Shown here: one piece after another, positions 63,761 to 64,000 of the stretch
Numbering within the stretch: position 1 is the first letter of the stretch
Layout of the letters: each line of letters opens with the position of its first letter
NCBI GenBank assembly: GCA_016787085.1
Contig: JAEUVJ010000031.1
Coordinates: forward strand, 62,001 to 126,000
Source of the DNA: Chitinophagaceae bacterium
GTDB lineage: Bacteria > Bacteroidota > Bacteroidia > Chitinophagales > Chitinophagaceae
Length of the DNA stretch: 64,000 nt
Direction of reading: 5' to 3'
The notes under the pieces: model-generated
What the model saw: only the letters and a program-made list of their open reading frames with translations
Told to the model about the DNA's origin: nothing
Databases searched by the model: none
Translations under genes and position numbers: made by a program

Positions 63761-64000
63761 ATGAATCGCCACTCCATGATACAACAACTCTCCGCCACTC
63801 CCGAATGGGATATCTGTATCATTGGAGGCGGGGCTACGGGATTAGGCACGGCCGTTGACGCCGCTACCAGGGGATTCAAAACCGTTTTATTCGAACAGCA
63901 CGATTTTGCCAAAGGCACTTCCTCCCGCTCTACCAAACTGGTACATGGCGGTGTCCGCTATTTACAGCAGGGCAATATCAAACTGGTGATGGAAGCGCTG
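63761..64000 (+). CDS. glpD: Glycerol-3-phosphate dehydrogenase, 5' part (cut by window end)
   Basis: The first 80 codons of an FAD-dependent glycerol-3-phosphate dehydrogenase. The dinucleotide-binding motif [15 protein letters not shown] and the family segment [18 protein letters not shown] are intact. It passes electrons to quinone at the membrane. Start at the ATG at 63761, 6 bp after the right arm of the GxxExxY cassette. Confidence 0.93.
   Translation, partial: MNRHSMIQQLSATPEWDICIIGGGATGLGTAVDAATRGFKTVLFEQHDFAKGTSSRSTKLVHGGVRYLQQGNIKLVMEAL

Noticed and set aside
1..64000. tRNA, rRNA genes, replication origin or prophage
   Set aside because: I saw no tRNA-like cloverleaf, rRNA sequence, DnaA-box cluster, integrase, transposase or phage structural gene in the window.

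Overview
The window looks like chromosomal DNA of a Bacteroidota bacterium, most likely a member of the Chitinophagaceae. The evidence is the TAnnTTTG-type -7 promoter boxes, an S8 protease with a type IX secretion C-terminal sorting domain, carboxypeptidase-regulatory-like surface proteins, a DUF5686 protein, a eukaryote-like dimeric glycyl-tRNA synthetase, and many short intergenic repeat 'words' typical of the phylum. The assignment is an inference from gene content, not from a database search.

Layout. 1-7344: the 5' part of mfd (minus strand, three in-frame repeat insertions), an orphan Imm53-like immunity gene, and two small exported carboxypeptidase-regulatory-like proteins either side of a large T9SS-secreted subtilase. 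7477-19234: a ferredoxin-reductase-like flavoprotein and an eleven-subunit complex I operon (nuoABCDHIJKLMN) with no nuoE, nuoF or nuoG, interrupted between nuoJ and nuoK by a four-helix-bundle gene and closed by an unknown proline-rich protein. 19386-41258: pyruvate phosphate dikinase, a full [NiFe]-hydrogenase maturation operon (hypABFCDE), tryptophan indole-lyase and tyrosine phenol-lyase in tandem, a group 3d NAD-linked hydrogenase (hoxEFUYH, with hoxW convergent), and a full-length pyruvate:ferredoxin/flavodoxin oxidoreductase (nifJ). 41420-46754: glyS, an AT-rich segment with a lysine-rich microprotein and a dGTPase, a MazG-like pyrophosphohydrolase, dtd and arfB separated by twelve copies of a heptamer. 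46877-59093: di-haem peroxidase, flippase, metallo-hydrolase, a TolB-like/beta-barrel protein, and a creD/DUF1361/dgkA membrane-protein cluster with a winged-helix regulator and two matching palindromic operators. 59222-64000: a DUF5686 protein and glpK, glpD (cut by the window end) with a GxxExxY gene inserted between them.

How the genes may work together. The central 33 kb reads as one redox and pyruvate island. The two lyases release pyruvate from tryptophan and tyrosine. NifJ oxidises pyruvate and reduces a ferredoxin or flavodoxin, and PpdK interconverts pyruvate and phosphoenolpyruvate. HoxEFUYH exchanges electrons between NAD(H) and H2. The membrane-arm complex I lacks its own NADH module, so it must take electrons from ferredoxin, from the adjacent flavoprotein, from HoxEFU, or from NuoEFG encoded elsewhere.

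The most unusual signals concern genome architecture. The four-helix-bundle gene in the nuo operon and the GxxExxY gene in the glp operon are each enclosed by inverted copies of short intergenic repeats, which suggests small cassettes inserted into operons. Related repeat words occupy several nuo spacers and interrupt the mfd reading frame three times without breaking it.
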